A DNA stretch of 64,000 bases. Source: Ryuthela nishihirai. Its lineage: Eukaryota > Arthropoda > Arachnida > Araneae > Heptathelidae. The notes beneath the pieces were generated by a model. The model worked only from the letters and a program-made list of their open reading frames with translations. It was not told the DNA's origin and searched no databases. The translations under genes were made by a program, and so were the position numbers. Of this stretch, positions 1 to 10,175 are shown one piece after another. How positions within the stretch are numbered: position 1 is the stretch's first letter; each line of letters begins with the position of its first letter. The DNA lies in NCBI GenBank assembly GCA_038380435.1, contig JAWZYU010000034.1:6182704-6246703 (forward strand), read 5' to 3'.

Positions 1-175
1 ATTTGGCTACTGATCTAAGGGACCTGGGTTCGAGCCCTGGGTAAGGCACGGTTGTATGTGTTGTTTTTCTGCTGAGGTCCTGCCATCCTCTCAGATCTAC
101 TTTGGCATATAAACTGACAGGCTCCTGTCAGACCTCTGTGGCAAGCAGCTGCTTGAGGGGGTATTTATTTATTTT
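1..175 (+). mobile_element. SINE-1 (tRNA-derived), cut by window start
   Basis: B-box GGGTTCGAGCCC at about 27-38, then the family body (CTGCTGAGGTCCTGCCATCC, CTGACAGGCTCCTGTCAGAC, CAAGCAGCTGCTTGAGGGGG) and a TATTTATTTATTTT tail. The tRNA A-box lies beyond the edge. Confidence 0.85.
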
Positions 176-562
176 ATTTATTTAGTTAGTAAACTAGGAT
201 CTCTGTGTATGTAATCTGCAATTGTTATAATAATGTTCCGAGAGTTTGTTAAAAGTATTTTTCTAATTACTGCTCCCTTGGGTGAATTTCGTTTTTCTCT
301 GGAAAAGTAATTTACATGTATAGCAATATGCCTCCTTTTTAGTTTTGGTATACACTAGAGGTCCTGTATAGATAGAGGCTGGCCATCTCTGTGATTCACT
401 GCCATTGGTTGATTCAGTCACGTGGTTTATGAGCGCTATGTTTTGTCGAGCTATGAGAAGAAAGCCTATGAGTTAGTGTGTGTACCAAGTTAAAACTTCA
501 CAGTTGTTACAGTTTTATATATTTCTACCACTTTTTGTCTATAAAAGCTGTCCTATTTTATG

Positions 563-670
563 AATGCCTCACTGCGCTGTATTTGGTTGCAAAAATTTCG
601 CTCAAAGAAATAAAGTAATGAATATTTTTTTCCGAGAAACTCCATCAGAAGACGGCAATCGGCTGCAAAA
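563..670 (+). pseudogene. THAP zinc-finger N-terminal fragment
   Basis: Beginning at the ATG in TGAATGCCTCAC, the frame reads MPHCAVFGCKNFAQRNKVMN, then IFFRETPSEDGNRLQK and a TGA. The MPxC...C-x-N pattern and the following FFRETP resemble the first half of a THAP zinc finger (C2CH), a DNA-binding domain of P-element-type transposases and derived genes. The stop and the lack of the downstream Cys-His pair mark it as broken, or as a first exon whose continuation is unclear (a possible GTTTGT donor lies near 714). Confidence 0.4.
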
Positions 671-1230
671 GTGAAATGAGCTAACTGAAAACCAACAGAT
701 AATTTCTTTTAAGGTTTGTTTGATAAACGAGCTAATGTTTTCACTTTGTCGTGTGCTTATTCTAATATTTGTTCGTCTGTCTGTCTGTCTCTCTGTTAAC
801 TGTTATCTGTCCATCTGTATATGCTTCTGTAGACAATCAATTTTTTTACTTTTAGAGCTAAATGAAAAATTTTTTTGGGTTAAATAGGTTTCGAACAAAT
901 ATTGCGACTAGCAATTTTGAAAAATTTCAATGACTTTAATAGCGCCCTCGAGCGATGGGAAAAGATGGAAAATGCTAAAATTTCAAGCGAGTACTACAAA
1001 CAAACAATTTACAATGGAATTCTGAAATTTTGGCAGTATAGTGTTATGGTCAGAAGGTCATCAAAAGGATGTGCGAAAATGAAACTTGTTTTTAAGGGAT
1101 AAACGAAACAAAATATATATATTTTATAGGCAGTAACAAAATATTAATGATTTAAACAATATTTCATAATCTCAGCTTACCTGTATATGTGTAAACGTCT
1201 ATAAATCAATGTTGTTTTTTGAAAAACGCT

Positions 1231-1304
1231 GGCATTAGTTCAACAGGTTAGAATACTATGACATGTTTCTGGAGAGATGCGGGTTCGAATCCCGTATGTA
1301 GGCA
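1231..1304 (+). repeat. tRNA-related SINE head (SINE-3 family), left arm
   Basis: An A-box-like TAGTTCAACAGGTTAGAATA and B-box GGGTTCGAATCCC are spaced as in a tRNA, followed by AAATTTTTTTTCCACGA. The flanking acceptor strands do not pair, so it is a tRNA-derived SINE or relic rather than a tRNA gene. The CAAA-TTTTTCCAC junction recurs at 59250-59415. Confidence 0.5.
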
Positions 1305-1807
1305 AATTTTTTTTCCACGAGAATATTAATATTTACATTTTTCGAATCCCCATCAGTGCAATTTCCAGTGTTAGAGAGTGCTGAAGGCGGTATATAAAAA
1401 CTCAAAAGGCGACCTCTAGTGGCGGAAAAAAGCTGGAAAATACCAAATCTTTAAATAAATATTGCAAACGATCTATTTTTGTTAGAAACTTAAATTTTTG
1501 TCATAGAATGTAATTGGTCAAGTGGTTTACCTTAAGAGTAATGATTTGTCCCGTTGGTGAAATGCAACATTTCTGCTTTAAGAGGTAAATGAAAAACTTT
1601 TTTCACATTACAGGTACTAATAAAATATTAATAGTTTATTTTCTCAATTATTCATATTTCGAATTTCCACTGTCAGAGAGTACTGAAAGTGTAAAATAAC
1701 TAGAAGAACGCATATCACTTCTAGCACATATAGGAATCTCATTTTCAAAGAGAATGAAGTTATTCCTTTGCCTACTTTTTCGCTCCTTAAAAGTTTTAGT
1801 TATGGAT

Positions 1808-1935
1808 GTTCATGTTGTTTTTCTGCTGAGGTTCTGCCATCTTCATGGCTCTTCTACTATGACATATAAATTGACAGGCTCCTGTCAGACTTCTGTACAA
1901 GCAGCTGCTTGAGGGGTTATTTATTTATTTTTTAA
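1808..1935 (+). mobile_element. SINE-1 fragment, left arm
   Basis: Body and tail only, from TTGTTTTTCTGCTGAGG to GCTTGAGGGGTTATTTATTT. The head is missing. Inserted inside the TIR element. Confidence 0.8.
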
Positions 1936-1999
1936 TGATGGGGCAAAGTGCACAGAGTAGTATTTTATTAGTAATTATAAAACATAAAAAGTATTTGTC

Positions 2000-2860
2000 T
2001 TTTAGTTCTTAAATTTAAAAAGTTGCTTTTCTCTCGCTCCTCTGAAAATAGTAATCAGATCATTGCTGTCAGTGGAATTTCTACCATAACAGAACTCTAC
2101 AAGCCAAACTTTCTACCATAAACAGACCACTTGAAACATTCGTTAAAAGTTTTGCAGTTTCGATATTTAGTAATCTCTAATGATATAAATTAAAACTACC
2201 TTTGAAAACGCGAATTACGTTTCATTAGTAACCAACTAAAAAAGAGATTTCCAATGATCTCTTAAAGCAAAACCATTCTGTTTCTTACCTACCTTGGGCT
2301 TAGGGTCAACTGATTGTTGTCAATGGAATTTTCAAGACTGTCACATTTCACCATCAAAATTTCAAATTTCTAGCATAACTACATCGTTTGCAATATTCGT
2401 GTTAAATTTTGGGATATTTCGATTTTTTTCCACCGTTAGAGGACACAATTATAGCTTGTGGGAAATTCGCAAAAAGGAAAATTGTAATATTTCATCAATA
2501 CCTGTCCAACCCAAAAAGAATTTTTAATTTATCTCTAAAAACATACACTTTTCTGTTAAAACAAAAAAAAAGTTGCATTCACCTTCCCCTCTGGGTCTAA
2601 AGGGTCAAGTGATTGCTGCCAATAGTAACTTTGCAACCTTCACATTTCAACACCAAAATTTCAAACTTCTAACAATAACTACATTGTTTGGAATATTCGT
2701 TTGATATTTTGGAATTTTCAACTTTTTCCACCGTTAGAGGGCGCAGTTATAACTTTTGAGAGATTCGAAAAAAGCAAATCGTAATATATCATTGATACCT
2801 ATCTAACACGAAAATAACTTTTTTTTTTTAATTTTCTGTATAAAAAAAAAGTCGATGTCT
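2000..2860 (+). repeat. Degenerate ~300-bp tandem modules, left arm
   Basis: Three successive stretches (about 2030-2280, 2290-2580, 2590-2860) share an order of motifs: GGGTCAAxTGATTG, CACATTTCA-CAxCAAAATTTCAAA, CTACATxGTTTG-AATATTCGT, TTTTCCACCGTTAGAGG and AATATTTCAT-AATACCT. The first is most diverged. Related sequence also occurs at about 900-1130 and 1430-1600. Small ORFs inside (2294-2527, 2409-2600) are by-products. Confidence 0.6.
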
Positions 2861-2872
2861 ACAGATGGATAG

Positions 2873-3185
2873 GGTTGGGTTGTTTCACCTCTGAGCGGCA
2901 CTTTTTTGCACACCATGGGCTAAATGGCCAGGTCACATGTACCCGGAAGGCTCAGAGAAAGTTGGGGGAGGGGACCCACTGGAACAGCTGTTCGGAGACA
3001 GATGGTAGCCTCCCGTCAAGGCCATCCAGCGTGTTCTTTAACGTGCACAGGGTATGTCTCTCCCGCACACGGGGTCAAGGCTTAACGTCCCATCCGACGG
3101 ACGGCGGCCTTTCCAAGCCCATCGGTGTCCCCTACTGACCGTGGGCAGGGCGGGGAATTTTGCGGAGATAAATCTCAACGCTGAC
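2873..3185 (-). mobile_element. SINE-2 (tRNA-derived), 5'-truncated, left arm
   Basis: Carries the SINE-2 body in minus orientation, ending in CAACCCAACCC. Bounded by a perfect 12-bp target duplication ACAGATGGATAG (2861-2872 and 3186-3197). The tRNA-like head is missing; the copy stops in the GTCAGCGTTGAG region, a usual 5' truncation. The 87-codon frame inside (2875-3138) is SINE body, not a gene. Confidence 0.85.
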
Positions 3186-3211
3186 ACAGATGGATAGACA
3201 ACAAAGCGAAA

Positions 3212-3403
3212 TTATACCTTTTTTTTGAAAAAAAGTCCTAAAATATACTTCTCCTTTTTTAGCCGTTTCCTAAAGTGCCTCCATTCGTGAACACTAAAAT
3301 CCATATCAAATATTACCCTACCATTTTCCGGAATCCATAAGTGCCGTGTAATACCATTCAGCTGCGCACGTTGAACAATACGAACGACGACAAAACATGG
3401 CAT
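3212..3403 (-). other. Small ORF at inner end of TIR element, possibly THAP-like remnant
   Basis: 63 codons beginning MPCFVVVRIVQR, starting just inside the TIR. The start resembles an eroded THAP (MPxC...) but the second Cys and the Cys-His pair are not visible. An identical mirrored frame lies at 5064-5255 (+). It may be non-coding. Confidence 0.25.
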
Positions 3404-3619
3404 CCAATTTTGAAATGGCCACCTCTAACTATACAGGACCTCTACAGTGGCAACGACTCTAGCGGCCTCTAGTGGCTAGTAAGAAGGGTATGATTCTTGG
3501 TAGTTGTAGTTGCTGCTATAATTAAAACGTCTTTGTACACTTGGCTTTTTTATTATCACTTCTATTTCATTTCGTTTCGATCCTTGAACTATTTCTATAG
3601 ATTGCTAGGTGTCGGTTTT

Positions 3620-4545
3620 TAGTTGCCAGTAGTCTAATGAAATTATTCGCTAGAAGATAGTTTCTTCTCATTCCTCTTGGTGTTATATTGGCTTCTGCAA
3701 GTTTGATATGATAGACATGGTTGGCAGCTGGCCTGTGCAGACTCTGAGGGCTTTATTTCTATGCTTTCGATTTTTTTTTTTGTTTTTGCGTTTTAAATGC
3801 ATTTTCTATGATTATCGATCTATAATCTATTTTTGACCTTAGCAGTGCATGATAAATCGTTATCATCGGGTGATGGGCTAGTCCCCATTTTCTTCCTCCT
3901 AGACTTCTTAGTAGGGTTCAAGATTTTTGCCATAGTTTAGTATCTTGTTGATTTGCAGTTTTCCATCTAGCTTCTTATCAATCAGTATCCCTAAGAACTT
4001 GTGTGAGTTTTTATTTTCTATTTTTGTTAAACTCATGAATAGAAAGGGTTCTCATTTTTGGAGAAGGGACTGTGACAGTTTTCCCCTGCGCATTTGACAC
4101 AGTAGGCTTCTACATATATTTACCAGAGCTGATTGTATTCTCTCTTCTACTGAATAGAATTATTTTCCTTAAGTCCATATAGCAATATCATCTGTAAATA
4201 TAGAGGCTTCTATTTTATTTGGGAGATGATTTTAGAGACTAATAATTATATATTGAAGAGGAGAGGGACGATTGAAGACCCCTGTGGTATTCCATGATGT
4301 GCTTCGAAAGGCAGTAATATCAAACTTTTTAGTTTATTTTTTATGTTCCTCTCCGATATCAAATATTTTATGAATGTTAATGCATGAGTTCTAATGCCAA
4401 TTTTTTTCTAGTTTTTTTTTTACCATATGTTTGTGTGAAATGAATTCAAATGCTAAAAGGTCTAAGAACGCAGCTAACATAGGTTTGTTGAAGAAAATGG
4501 CATTCTGTATGTCTATCAGTGGCAAAGCGTCCATGGAAGCAGTGG
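3620..4545 (-). pseudogene. Decayed non-LTR reverse transcriptase in palindrome spacer
   Basis: On the minus strand, fragments of a Jockey/I-type RT appear in order but in shifting frames with stops. They are AAFLDLLAFE (motif A, about 4500-4436), GIPQGSSIVPLLFNI (motif B, about 4292-4247), FTDDIAIWT (motif C, about 4198-4171), KTHKFLGILIDKKLDGKL (about 4008-3945) and LRVCTGQLPT (about 3750-3720). All motifs fall in the single-copy spacer between the arms. The 5' endonuclease part was not seen. Confidence 0.7.
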
Positions 4546-4979
4546 TTCCCTTAAAATTCTCATCAAAAGTAAGAAATATAAATTAAATATATTTGGCATA
4601 ATATTTTTAACACATTTTAATGACATAATATTTTAACACATTTAAATGACATAATATTTTGACATATTTAAATGTTTTGACATAAAAGTGTTTTCATAAC
4701 TTTAAATAAGTTTATTCTAACATAAAGTTTACATTTGTATAATATTCTTCGAATTATTCTATTATATTATGCTGTATAATTAACAGAAGCACCAATTTGC
4801 TAGGCTAGTTGAGCTAGGAGTGTATGAAGAATCTCTATTCTTCGCTACTGCATTAGTTATCGTATCTTACAGCGGCAGTAACATCTTCCATATTCAATGC
4901 ATAGAATTCAATGAATTGAGTGAGATATCTTTCGTTGGAGAACTTTGTCAATTGCTTCGAGCACCAAAACGTTTCACAT
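4546..4979. other. Spacer remainder, no gene recognised
   Basis: AT-rich. Holds three short degenerate tandem units (TTAATGACATAATATTTTAACACAT-like, about 4600-4680). The 62-codon frame at 4820-5008 matches nothing I know and runs into the right arm. Confidence 0.5.
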
Positions 4980-5063
4980 CCTTCTTACTAGCCACTAGAG
5001 GCCGCTAGAGTCGTTGCCACTGTAGAGGTCCTGAATAGTTAGAGGTGGCCATTTCAAAATTGG

Positions 5064-5255
5064 ATGCCATGTTTTGTCGTCGTTCGTATTGTTCAACGTG
5101 CGCAGCTGAATGGTATTACACGGCACTTATGGATTCCGGAAAATGGTAGGGTAATATTTGATATGGATTTTAGTGTTCACGAATGGAGGCACTTTAGGAA
5201 ACGGCTAAAAAAGGAGAAGTATATTTTAGGACTTTTTTTCAAAAAAAAGGTATAA
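5064..5255 (+). other. Mirror copy of the 63-codon ORF
   Basis: Identical to the minus-strand frame at 3212-3403 (MPCFVVVRIVQR start). Same doubts about coding status. Confidence 0.25.
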
Positions 5256-5281
5256 TTTCGCTTTGTTGTCTATCCATCTGT

Positions 5282-5594
5282 GTCAGCGTTGAGATTTATC
5301 TCCGCAAAATTCCCCGCCCTGCCCACGGTCAGTAGGGGACACCGATGGGCTTGGAAAGGCCGCCGTCCGTCGGATGGGACGTTAAGCCTTGACCCCGTGT
5401 GCGGGAGAGACATACCCTGTGCACGTTAAAGAACACGCTGGATGGCCTTGACGGGAGGCTACCATCTGTCTCCGAACAGCTGTTCCAGTGGGTCCCCTCC
5501 CCCAACTTTCTCTGAGCCTTCCGGGTACATGTGACCTGGCCATTTAGCCCATGGTGTGCAAAAAAGTGCCGCTCAGAGGTGAAACAACCCAACC
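5282..5594 (+). mobile_element. SINE-2 (tRNA-derived), 5'-truncated, right arm
   Basis: Mirror of 2873-3185 with the same truncation point and the same flanking 12-bp duplication, showing that the SINE was present before the inverted duplication. Confidence 0.85.
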
Positions 5595-5606
5595 CTATCC
5601 ATCTGT

Positions 5607-6467
5607 AGACATCGACTTTTTTTTTATACAGAAAATTAAAAAAAAAAAGTTATTTTCGTGTTAGATAGGTATCAATGATATATTACGATTTGCTTTTTTC
5701 GAATCTCTCAAAAGTTATAACTGCGCCCTCTAACGGTGGAAAAAGTTGAAAATTCCAAAATATCAAACGAATATTCCAAACAATGTAGTTATTGTTAGAA
5801 GTTTGAAATTTTGGTGTTGAAATGTGAAGGTTGCAAAGTTACTATTGGCAGCAATCACTTGACCCTTTAGACCCAGAGGGGAAGGTGAATGCAACTTTTT
5901 TTTTGTTTTAACAGAAAAGTGTATGTTTTTAGAGATAAATTAAAAATTCTTTTTGGGTTGGACAGGTATTGATGAAATATTACAATTTTCCTTTTTGCGA
6001 ATTTCCCACAAGCTATAATTGTGTCCTCTAACGGTGGAAAAAAATCGAAATATCCCAAAATTTAACACGAATATTGCAAACGATGTAGTTATGCTAGAAA
6101 TTTGAAATTTTGGTGGTGAAATGTGACAGTCTTGAAAATTCCATTGACAACAATCAGTTGACCCTAAGCCCAAGGTAGGTAAGAAACAGAATGGTTTTGC
6201 TTTAAGAGATCATTGGAAATCTCTTTTTTAGTTGGTTACTAATGAAACGTAATTCGCGTTTTCAAAGGTAGTTTTAATTTATATCATTAGAGATTACTAA
6301 ATATCGAAACTGCAAAACTTTTAACGAATGTTTCAAGTGGTCTGTTTATGGTAGAAAGTTTGGCTTGTAGAGTTCTGTTATGGTAGAAATTCCACTGACA
6401 GCAATGATCTGATTACTATTTTCAGAGGAGCGAGAGAAAAGCAACTTTTTAAATTTAAGAACTAAAA
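5607..6467 (-). repeat. Degenerate ~300-bp tandem modules, right arm
   Basis: Inverted copy of the left-arm module array, with the same motif order on the minus strand and rare substitutions. Confidence 0.6.
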
Positions 6468-6531
6468 GACAAATACTTTTTATGTTTTATAATTACTAAT
6501 AAAATACTACTCTGTGCACTTTGCCCCATCA

Positions 6532-6659
6532 TTAAAAAATAAATAAATAACCCCTCAAGCAGCTGCTTGTACAGAAGTCTGACAGGAGCCTGTCAATTTA
6601 TATGTCATAGTAGAAGAGCCATGAAGATGGCAGAACCTCAGCAGAAAAACAACATGAAC
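6532..6659 (-). mobile_element. SINE-1 fragment, right arm
   Basis: Mirror copy of the left-arm fragment at 1808-1935. Confidence 0.8.
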
Positions 6660-7163
6660 ATCCATAACTAAAACTTTTAAGGAGCGAAAAAGTAGGCAAA
6701 GGAATAACTTCATTCTCTTTGAAAATGAGATTCCTATATGTGCCAGAAGTGATATGCGTTCTTCTAGTTATTTTACACTTTCAGTACTCTCTGACAGTGG
6801 AAATTCGAAATATGAATAATTGAGAAAATAAACTATTAATATTTTATTAGTACCTGTAATGTGAAAAAAGTTTTTCATTTACCTCTTAAAGCAGAAATGT
6901 TGCATTTCACCAACGGGACAAATCATTACTCTTAAGGTAAACCACTTGACCAATTACATTCTATGACCAAAAATTTAAGTTTCTAACAAAAATGGATCGT
7001 TTGCCATATTTATTTAAAGATTTGGTATTTTCCAGCTTTTTTGCGCCACTAGAGGTCGCCTTTTGAGTTTTTATATACCGCCTTCAGCACTCTCTAACAC
7101 TGGAAATTGCACTGATGGGGATTCGAAAAATGTAAATATTAATATTCTCGTGGAAAAAAAATT

Positions 7164-7237
7164 TGCCTACATACGGGATTCGAACCCGCATCTCTCCAGA
7201 AACATGTCAGAGTATTCTAACCTGTTGAACTAATGCC
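7164..7237 (-). repeat. tRNA-related SINE head (SINE-3 family), right arm
   Basis: Mirror copy of 1231-1304, with intact B-box GGTTCGAATCCC and one or two substitutions near the A box. Confidence 0.5.
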
Positions 7238-7797
7238 AGCGTTTTTCAAAAAACAACATTGATTTATAGACGTTTACACATATACAAGTAAGCTGAGATT
7301 ATGAAATATTGTTTAAATCATTAATATTTTGTTACTGCCTATAAAATATATATATTTTGTTTCGTTTATCCCTTAAAAACAAGTTTCATTTTCGCACATC
7401 CTTTTGATGACCTTCTGACCATAACACTATACTGCCAAAATTTCAGAATTCCATTGTAAATTGTTTGTTTGTAGTATTCGCTTGAAATTTTAGCATTTTC
7501 CATCTTTTCCCATCGCTCGAGGGCGCTATTAAAGTCATTGAAATTTTTCAAAATTGCTAGTCGCAATATTTGTTCGAAACCTATTTAACCCAAAAAAATT
7601 TTTCATTTAGCTCTAAAAGTAAAAAAATTGATTGTCTACAGAAGCATATACAGATGGACAGATAACAGTTAACAGAGAGACAGACAGACAGACGAACAAA
7701 TATTAGAATAAGCACACGACAAAGTGAAAACATTAGCTCGTTTATCAAACAAACCTTAAAAGAAATTATCTATTGGTTTTCAGTTAGCTCATTTCAC

Positions 7798-7905
7798 TTT
7801 TGCAGCCGATTGCCGTCTTCTGATGGAGTTTCTCGGAAAAAAATATTCATTACTTTATTTCTTTGAGCGAAATTTTTGCAACCAAATACAGCGCAGTGAG
7901 GCATT
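7798..7905 (-). pseudogene. THAP zinc-finger N-terminal fragment (mirror copy)
   Basis: Reverse-complement copy of the THAP-like frame near 563-670, with the same MPHCAVFGCKN start and the same stop. It adds no independent evidence of function because it is part of the palindrome. Confidence 0.4.
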
Positions 7906-8289
7906 CATAAAATAGGACAGCTTTTATAGACAAAAAGTGGTAGAAATATATAAAACTGTAACAACTGTGAAGTTTTAACTTGGTACACACACTAACTCAT
8001 AGGCTTTCTTGTCATAGCTCGACAAAACATAGCGCTCATAAACCATGTGACTCAATCAACCAATGGCAGTGAATCACAGAGATGGCCAGCCTCTATCTAT
8101 ACAGGACCTCTAGTGTATACCAAAACTAAAAAGGAGGCATATTGCTATACATGTAAATTACTTTTCCAGAGAAAAACGAAATTCACCCAAGGGAGCAGTA
8201 ATTAGAAAAATACTTTTAACAAACTCTCGGAACATTATTATAACAATTGCAGATTACATACACAGAGATCCTAGTTTACTAACCAAATA

Positions 8290-8494
8290 AATAAAATAAA
8301 TAAATACCCCCTCAAGCAGCTGCTTTCCACAGAGGTCTGACAGGAGCCTGTCAGTTTATATGCCAAAGTAGATCTGAGAGGATGGCAGGACCACAGCAGA
8401 AAAACAACACATACAACCGTGCCTTACCCAGGGCTCGAACCCAGGTCCCTTAGATCAGTAGCCAAGTGCGCTAACCACTCGGCCATGGGACGGT
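8290..8494 (-). mobile_element. SINE-1, full head to tail
   Basis: On the minus strand it starts GTCCCATGGCCGAGTGGTTA (class-II-tRNA-like, Ser/Leu-type A box), with B-box GGGTTCGAGCCC, the family body and a TATTT tail. It straddles the end of the right arm: homology to the left arm stops only because the window begins there. Confidence 0.85.
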
Positions 8495-8499
8495 GGTTA

Positions 8500-9590
8500 C
8501 TAACTACAGCTACCTAATACTGTGTTGCATCTCTTTTTACCATCAGAACATTCATAATTCGTCGAGCCATAGAACTTACAAGATGCTGGATGCGTTGTGC
8601 AGAAATGTTGCACCACAGGGAAATGATTCTCGTATAGCTACTGCAAATTGGATGGCAGCACAGTCTCGCTGCAAACAGCTCTTACCACCTCAACCCAAAG
8701 ATGCTCGATAGGGTTTAAATCTGACTACTGTGCAGTAAATGTTTCGCTACAATGTGAGCAGGCCAAGGATAACCAGTTGGCATGTTCCTAAACCATTCGG
8801 TGATATATCATGCTGAATGTGTCGATATGAATGAGGAATGAACTTGGTCAGCAATGATGTTCAAATTCGCCATGGTATTAAGATGTCCTCTGATGGGTAT
8901 CAGGGGACCTAATGTGTGCCAGAAAAATATTCCTCACACCGCCACTACCAGCCTGTACTGAAGACACCAGACAAGATGGCTCCCTGGCCTCATGTTGCTT
9001 GAACCAAATTCTGATCCTTCCATCATGATGCAAAAGGAGCTTGATTCGTCTGACCAAGAAACCTTTCTCTGGTCCTCAACTTTCTAGTGTAGATGCTCCT
9101 GTACCCACTGGAGTCACATTTTGTGTTTGCCGTTGACAAGATTAGCACTCAATACTGTCAGCAGCTGTTGTAGCCCATTAATGACAAGATCCGATACTGG
9201 TGCATTCGGAGACAACCTTTTACACACCAATTTTAATTCTGCTGCGATTTGCCCAGTTGTGGTCTGTCTGTTGTTCACTTGCACGATTCTTGCGCCTCCT
9301 TTGACCTCTCAGTATACAGAAGTTATCGTCCACAGGATTGCTGATCACTGGTAGTGTTTTGCCTTTCGATCCATTCTTGGTAAACCCTTGAAGTGGCTGT
9401 GCGTGCAAAGCCGAGGAAGACAACCGTTTGGGAGATACTAGAACTGGCATGCGTAGCACCATCATGCCACATTGAAAGTCGCTCAGGTTGCACGTTGCCC
9501 ATCAATTCTGCCACTCAATCCAACTCTAACGGATGCTAGATCTTGCGTTGGAGCGAACCATTTATGCGAAATGGGGTAGTGTACCTAATA
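8500..9590 (-). pseudogene. Tc1-like transposon, decayed transposase
   Basis: The frame at 9514-9323 has SISQTVVFLGFARTATSRVY and QEWIERQ, the helix-turn-helix of Tc1 transposases. Downstream sequence reads like a broken Tc1 catalytic domain, spread over all frames with stops. No exact TIR or TA duplication was fixed, so the limits are approximate. Non-functional. Confidence 0.7.
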
Positions 9591-9960
9591 AACTGTCATC
9601 TAAGTATATAGACACACTTTTATTACTAGAACTAAATGTCATATTGATACGTCCCCTGGTCTACAAAATTATCATCAATAGCTCTGTCTTAATTATTTAT
9701 GCAACATTTCAGTGATTTTTTTTCAATTGAAAGCAAAGCTGGAAAACTTATATCCAATAACATGTATAAAAGAAAACCAGACACAAATTCTCAACAAAAA
9801 ACAAAAAATAATTTCTCAAACGTTTGTTTTTGTTTATTAGAAAGTTACTTTTTGATGAAATTTTGGTGAATTATACAGAATTAGAAGGTAGAGATTTCAA
9901 TGTATTTTTTGTTGTTGTGGTAATAAAATAAATTTTGATTGCTGCAGAGGGATCCAGTTG
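9591..9960. other. No feature recognised
   Basis: AT-rich intergenic DNA. A start like GTGTACCTAATAAACTG at about 9575 resembles the end of a Tc1-type element but no partner was found. The 60-codon frame at 9533-9715 has no recognisable content. Confidence 0.4.
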
Positions 9961-9969
9961 ATAAGTATA

Positions 9970-10166
9970 AAAAAAAATACCCCCTCAAGCAGCTGCTTGC
10001 CAGAGAGGTCTGACAGGAGCCTGTCAATTTATATGCCACAGTAGGTCTGAGAGGATGGCAGGAACTCAGCAGACAAACAACACATACATCCATGCCTTAC
10101 CCGGGACTCGAACCCAGTCCCTTAGATCAGTAACCAAGCGCGCTAACCACTCGGCCATGGGACGAC
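9970..10166 (-). mobile_element. SINE-1 with target duplication
   Basis: Complete SINE-1 on the minus strand: A-box CATGGCCGAGTGGTTAGCGC, B-box GGTTCGAGTCC and a poly-T/A tail. Flanked by ATAAGTATA at 9961-9969 and 10167-10175, a probable target-site duplication. A well-preserved, fairly recent insertion. Confidence 0.85.
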
Positions 10167-10175
10167 ATAAGTATA

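Larger units (their letters stand above)
356..3444 (+). mobile_element. 3.1-kb TIR-bounded element, copy in left arm
   Basis: The left end (356-384, TAGAGGTCCTGTATAG then ATAGAGGCTGGCC) is matched in inverted orientation by 3444-3418 (TAGAGGTCCTGTATAG then TTAGAGGTGGCC). A second short match, ATGTTTTGTCG, follows inside both ends. The interior has a THAP-like frame near the left end, degenerate ~300 bp modules and inserted SINEs. No transposase is readable and no clear target duplication was found. It may be a non-autonomous relative of a THAP-type (P-like) transposon; that assignment is inference. Confidence 0.55.
1..3487 (+). repeat. Left arm of giant inverted repeat (palindrome)
   Basis: Positions x in this arm pair with about 8467-x (8468-x near the outer end) on the opposite strand for the whole arm. 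Example: the 66-codon frame at 902-1102 recurs identically at 7366-7566 on the minus strand. In stretches compared by eye identity is about 98-99%, with scattered substitutions and a 1-nt indel. The arm includes a SINE-1 tail, ~180 bp of other sequence, a TIR-bounded element (356-3444) and nested SINEs. Homology stops at 3487/4980 on the inner side. On the outer side it runs nearly to the window edge. Confidence 0.95.
5023..8112 (-). mobile_element. 3.1-kb TIR-bounded element, copy in right arm
   Basis: Mirror copy of 356-3444. TIRs begin TAGAGGTCCTG at 5023 (one substitution) and end GGACCTCTA at 8112. Same internal content as the left copy. Confidence 0.55.
4980..8467 (-). repeat. Right arm of giant inverted repeat (palindrome)
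   Basis: Reverse complement of 1-3487. SINE insertions and their target duplications occur at mirrored positions in both arms, so the arms arose by inverted duplication after those insertions. Beyond 8467 the SINE-1 head continues to 8494, whereas the left arm is cut by the window edge. Confidence 0.95.

Noticed and set aside
902..1102. 66-codon ORF present identically in both palindrome arms
   Set aside because: Identity follows from the inverted duplication. Composition and repeat-module content show no coding signal.
1231..1304. Genuine tRNA gene
   Set aside because: A and B boxes are present but acceptor and anticodon stems do not pair. Shared flanks with another locus indicate a SINE.
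2294..2600. 77- and 63-codon ORFs in the arm
   Set aside because: They lie in degenerate repeat modules, overlap in two frames, and match no protein I recognise.
2875..3138. 87-codon ORF recurring at 5329-5592 and 44071-44334
   Set aside because: It is the SINE-2 body read in one frame. The recurrence is due to SINE copies, not a gene family.
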